Assembly: GCA_022712315.1 (NCBI GenBank)
Contig: JALAGS010000116.1
Coordinates: 62,001-126,000, forward strand
DNA length: 64,000 nucleotides
DNA from: Sphingobacterium sp.
GTDB lineage: Bacteria; Bacteroidota; Bacteroidia; Sphingobacteriales; Sphingobacteriaceae
Reading direction: 5' to 3'
This document shows positions 62,344-64,000 of this stretch, in pieces. Positions within the stretch are counted from its first letter, which is position 1; each line of letters opens with the position of its first letter. Under the pieces are notes generated by a model. The model was not told the DNA's origin. It ran no database searches and saw only the letters and a program-made list of their open reading frames with translations. The position numbers and the translations under genes were made by a program.

Positions 62344-64000
62344 ATGGAACAAGCTAATTTCAAATTACGGGCCCACTATTTTTTTCTTGCAAAAGCAATT
62401 TGCTTTTTTTGTCTATTTTGGATTTTCAGTACGCCCGCATATGCCTATAGAAGCACGATTTCTGAACCAGATTCAGCCTATTTTTTTGCTTACGCAAAAG
62501 AAAAGAATGCTGGCAGAGAAGGGCTATTATATGCCTGGAGTTTGGACGGAAAACAATGGAATTCCATCGGGACAGATCTTGCCTTTGTAAAATCAGATTA
62601 TGGACGTTGGGGATCAGAAAAACGGATGATAAATCCTGTATTGTTTCCTCGAAATGGTGGTGGCTGGTCCTGTGCGTGGCAATTAAGTCCTGAAAGTAAT
62701 GGCTCTTATGCATATACCTTTACCACTGATTTTTTTAATTGGGGCCGGCAAGATTATTATGTCTCATTAAAAGATTTGGATAAATCAACAGAGGCGCTTG
62801 TAAGAAACAGTTTGTTGGGCCGTGAGAATATTTCCATTAATGGCGAAAGTTTACGTGGAACAAAGCTGAAAGTTTCATGGTCTGTTATTAAAGAATTAAT
62901 CAAGCATTATGATCTCGCATTGCTTAAGCAAAAGCAATGGTCCGAACGAAGTGTTGACGATGAGGTCCGTTTCCCGGGTCTCAAACCATTGGATGTTAAA
63001 CTGACACCGAATATAGGCCATAGTAAGTCTATCAGTGATATGTTGGTGGGCGTGTTTTTTGAAGATATTAATTATGCCGCAGACGGAGGTCTATATGCGG
63101 AATTGATTCAAAATAGAGATTTTGAATATAAATTGAGCGATAAACAAGGGCATGACAAAAATTGGAACGAGAAAACAGCTTGGCGTATGGATGGCTCGGG
63201 ACAATTTCATGTTGACAGTATAAATCCCATTCATCCAAATAATAAACATTATGCCAGGCTGCAAGGTGAAGGTATTCTAAGAAATATAGGCTACGATGGG
63301 ATTGCCTTGAATAAGAACGAACGCTATGATCTTTCATTTTTTGGACGGGGCGCTGCGGTTAAAGGGCGTCAACTAAAAATCCGGATAAGTACAAAAGACG
63401 GAAAGGTCCTCGACGAGAAATCCTTAATTGTTGACAGTAAAAACTGGAAAAAATATCAATTGGTATTGACAGCCAATGCAACTAGTAAGGATGCCGTATT
63501 GGAATTTGTATTTACAGATCGACAACAATTGGATTTGGATCTGATTTCTTTATTTCCTCAGCATACATTTAAAGGACGTAAGAATGGATTACGGAAGGAT
63601 CTGGCCGAGGCTATTGCGGCTTTGAATCCGCGTTTTGTCCGTTTTCCGGGGGGTTGTTTAGCACATGGCGATGGTATCGAAAATATCTATCATTGGTCCA
63701 ATACTGTAGGACCTTTAGAAAGCCGTGTGCCACAACGAAATATGTGGGGATATCACCAAACTGTTGGCTTAGGATATTATGAGTATTTTCAATTTTGTGA
63801 AGATATAGGTGCCTATGCTGTCCCGGTAGTGGCGGCTGGGGTACCCTGTCAAAATTCGGGCGCTCATGGTCATCCATTGGGCGGACAACAATGTGGTATT
63901 CCAATGGAAGATATGGATGACTATATCCAGGAAGTACTTAATCTGATTGAATGGGCCAATGGGGATAAAAATAGTACCTGGGGAAAGGTACGTGCAGCAG
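62344..64000 (+). CDS. GH51 alpha-L-arabinofuranosidase, N-terminal part (3' end outside window)
   Basis: The frame is open from the ATG at 62344 to the window edge (552 residues). A signal peptide (about 1-35, ending AYA) is followed by an extra domain of about 150-180 residues that looks like one or two beta-propeller blades (LLYAWSLDGKQWNSIG, TTDFFNWGRQDYY). The GH51 signature begins near residue 232 (VGVFFEDINYAADGGLYAEL, then QNRDFEY). A carbohydrate-binding beta-sandwich lies at about 265-400 and the TIM barrel from about 405 (LNPRFVRFPGGCLAHG). The catalytic Glu residues lie beyond the edge. It should release L-arabinose from arabinan side chains. Confidence 0.87.
   Translation, partial: MEQANFKLRAHYFFLAKAICFFCLFWIFSTPAYAYRSTISEPDSAYFFAYAKEKNAGREGLLYAWSLDGKQWNSIGTDLAFVKSDYGRWGSEKRMINPVLFPRNGGGWSCAWQLSPESNGSYAYTFTTDFFNWGRQDYYVSLKDLDKSTEALVRNSLLGRENISINGESLRGTKLKVSWSVIKELIKHYDLALLKQKQWSERSVDDEVRFPGLKPLDVKLTPNIGHSKSISDMLVGVFFEDINYAADGGLYAELIQNRDFEYKLSDKQGHDKNWNEKTAWRMDGSGQFHVDSINPIHPNNKHYARLQGEGILRNIGYDGIALNKNERYDLSFFGRGAAVKGRQLKIRISTKDGKVLDEKSLIVDSKNWKKYQLVLTANATSKDAVLEFVFTDRQQLDLDLISLFPQHTFKGRKNGLRKDLAEAIAALNPRFVRFPGGCLAHGDGIENIYHWSNTVGPLESRVPQRNMWGYHQTVGLGYYEYFQFCEDIGAYAVPVVAAGVPCQNSGAHGHPLGGQQCGIPMEDMDDYIQEVLNLIEWANGDKNSTWGKVRAA

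Overview
The window reads as a carbohydrate-utilisation region of a Bacteroidota chromosome, most likely a Sphingobacteriaceae member such as Sphingobacterium. This rests on three SusC/SusD pairs, SusD and fasciclin lipoproteins with Bacteroidota-type lipoboxes, promoters of the TTTG/TAnnTTTG type, and moderate to low GC. The genus is an inference; no rRNA or tRNA gene is present. Every gene except one IclR-type regulator is on the + strand.

Region 1 (1-14955): the end of a GH78 alpha-L-rhamnosidase, a five-bladed beta-propeller glycosidase, a GH2 enzyme, a SusC/SusD pair, a GH141-like beta-helix enzyme fused to an L-rhamnose-mutarotase-type domain, a Gfo/Idh/MocA oxidoreductase and a sodium/solute symporter. 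This looks like a polysaccharide utilisation locus for a rhamnose-containing pectic glycan. Region 2 (14961-23674): an IclR-type regulator faces away from a tight cluster holding two binding-protein-like genes that encode no signal peptide, two type III CoA-transferases, a second Gfo/Idh/MocA oxidoreductase, a MaoC-type hydratase and a FucP-type MFS transporter. No permease or ATPase accompanies the binding proteins. I recognise the families but not the pathway, and this is the best candidate for an undescribed system.

Region 3 (23807-38616): a run of exported enzymes. It contains a GH78-like protein lacking the usual general-acid motif, a LacZ-type GH2, a GH106 rhamnosidase, a GH127-like protein with Gln at the proposed acid/base position, a sialate-O-acetylesterase-type SGNH protein and a DUF5703-type protein. 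Region 4 (38887-44835): L-rhamnose uptake and catabolism (RhaT, aldolase/dehydrogenase, RhaI, kinase), bounded by terminators and with a large hairpin inside the operon. Region 5 (45179-62024): a rhamnogalacturonan-acetylesterase-like protein, then a seven-gene set FAS1-SusC-SusD-FAS1-FAS1-SusC-SusD. Region 6 (62344 to the edge): a GH51 alpha-L-arabinofuranosidase with an unusual N-terminal extension.

Taken together, the surface proteins would bind and import pectic fragments (rhamnogalacturonan with arabinose and galactose decorations), periplasmic esterases and glycosidases would strip them, and the released L-rhamnose would enter through RhaT and be cleaved to DHAP and L-lactaldehyde or lactate. 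All substrate assignments come from family knowledge and gene context, not from experiment.
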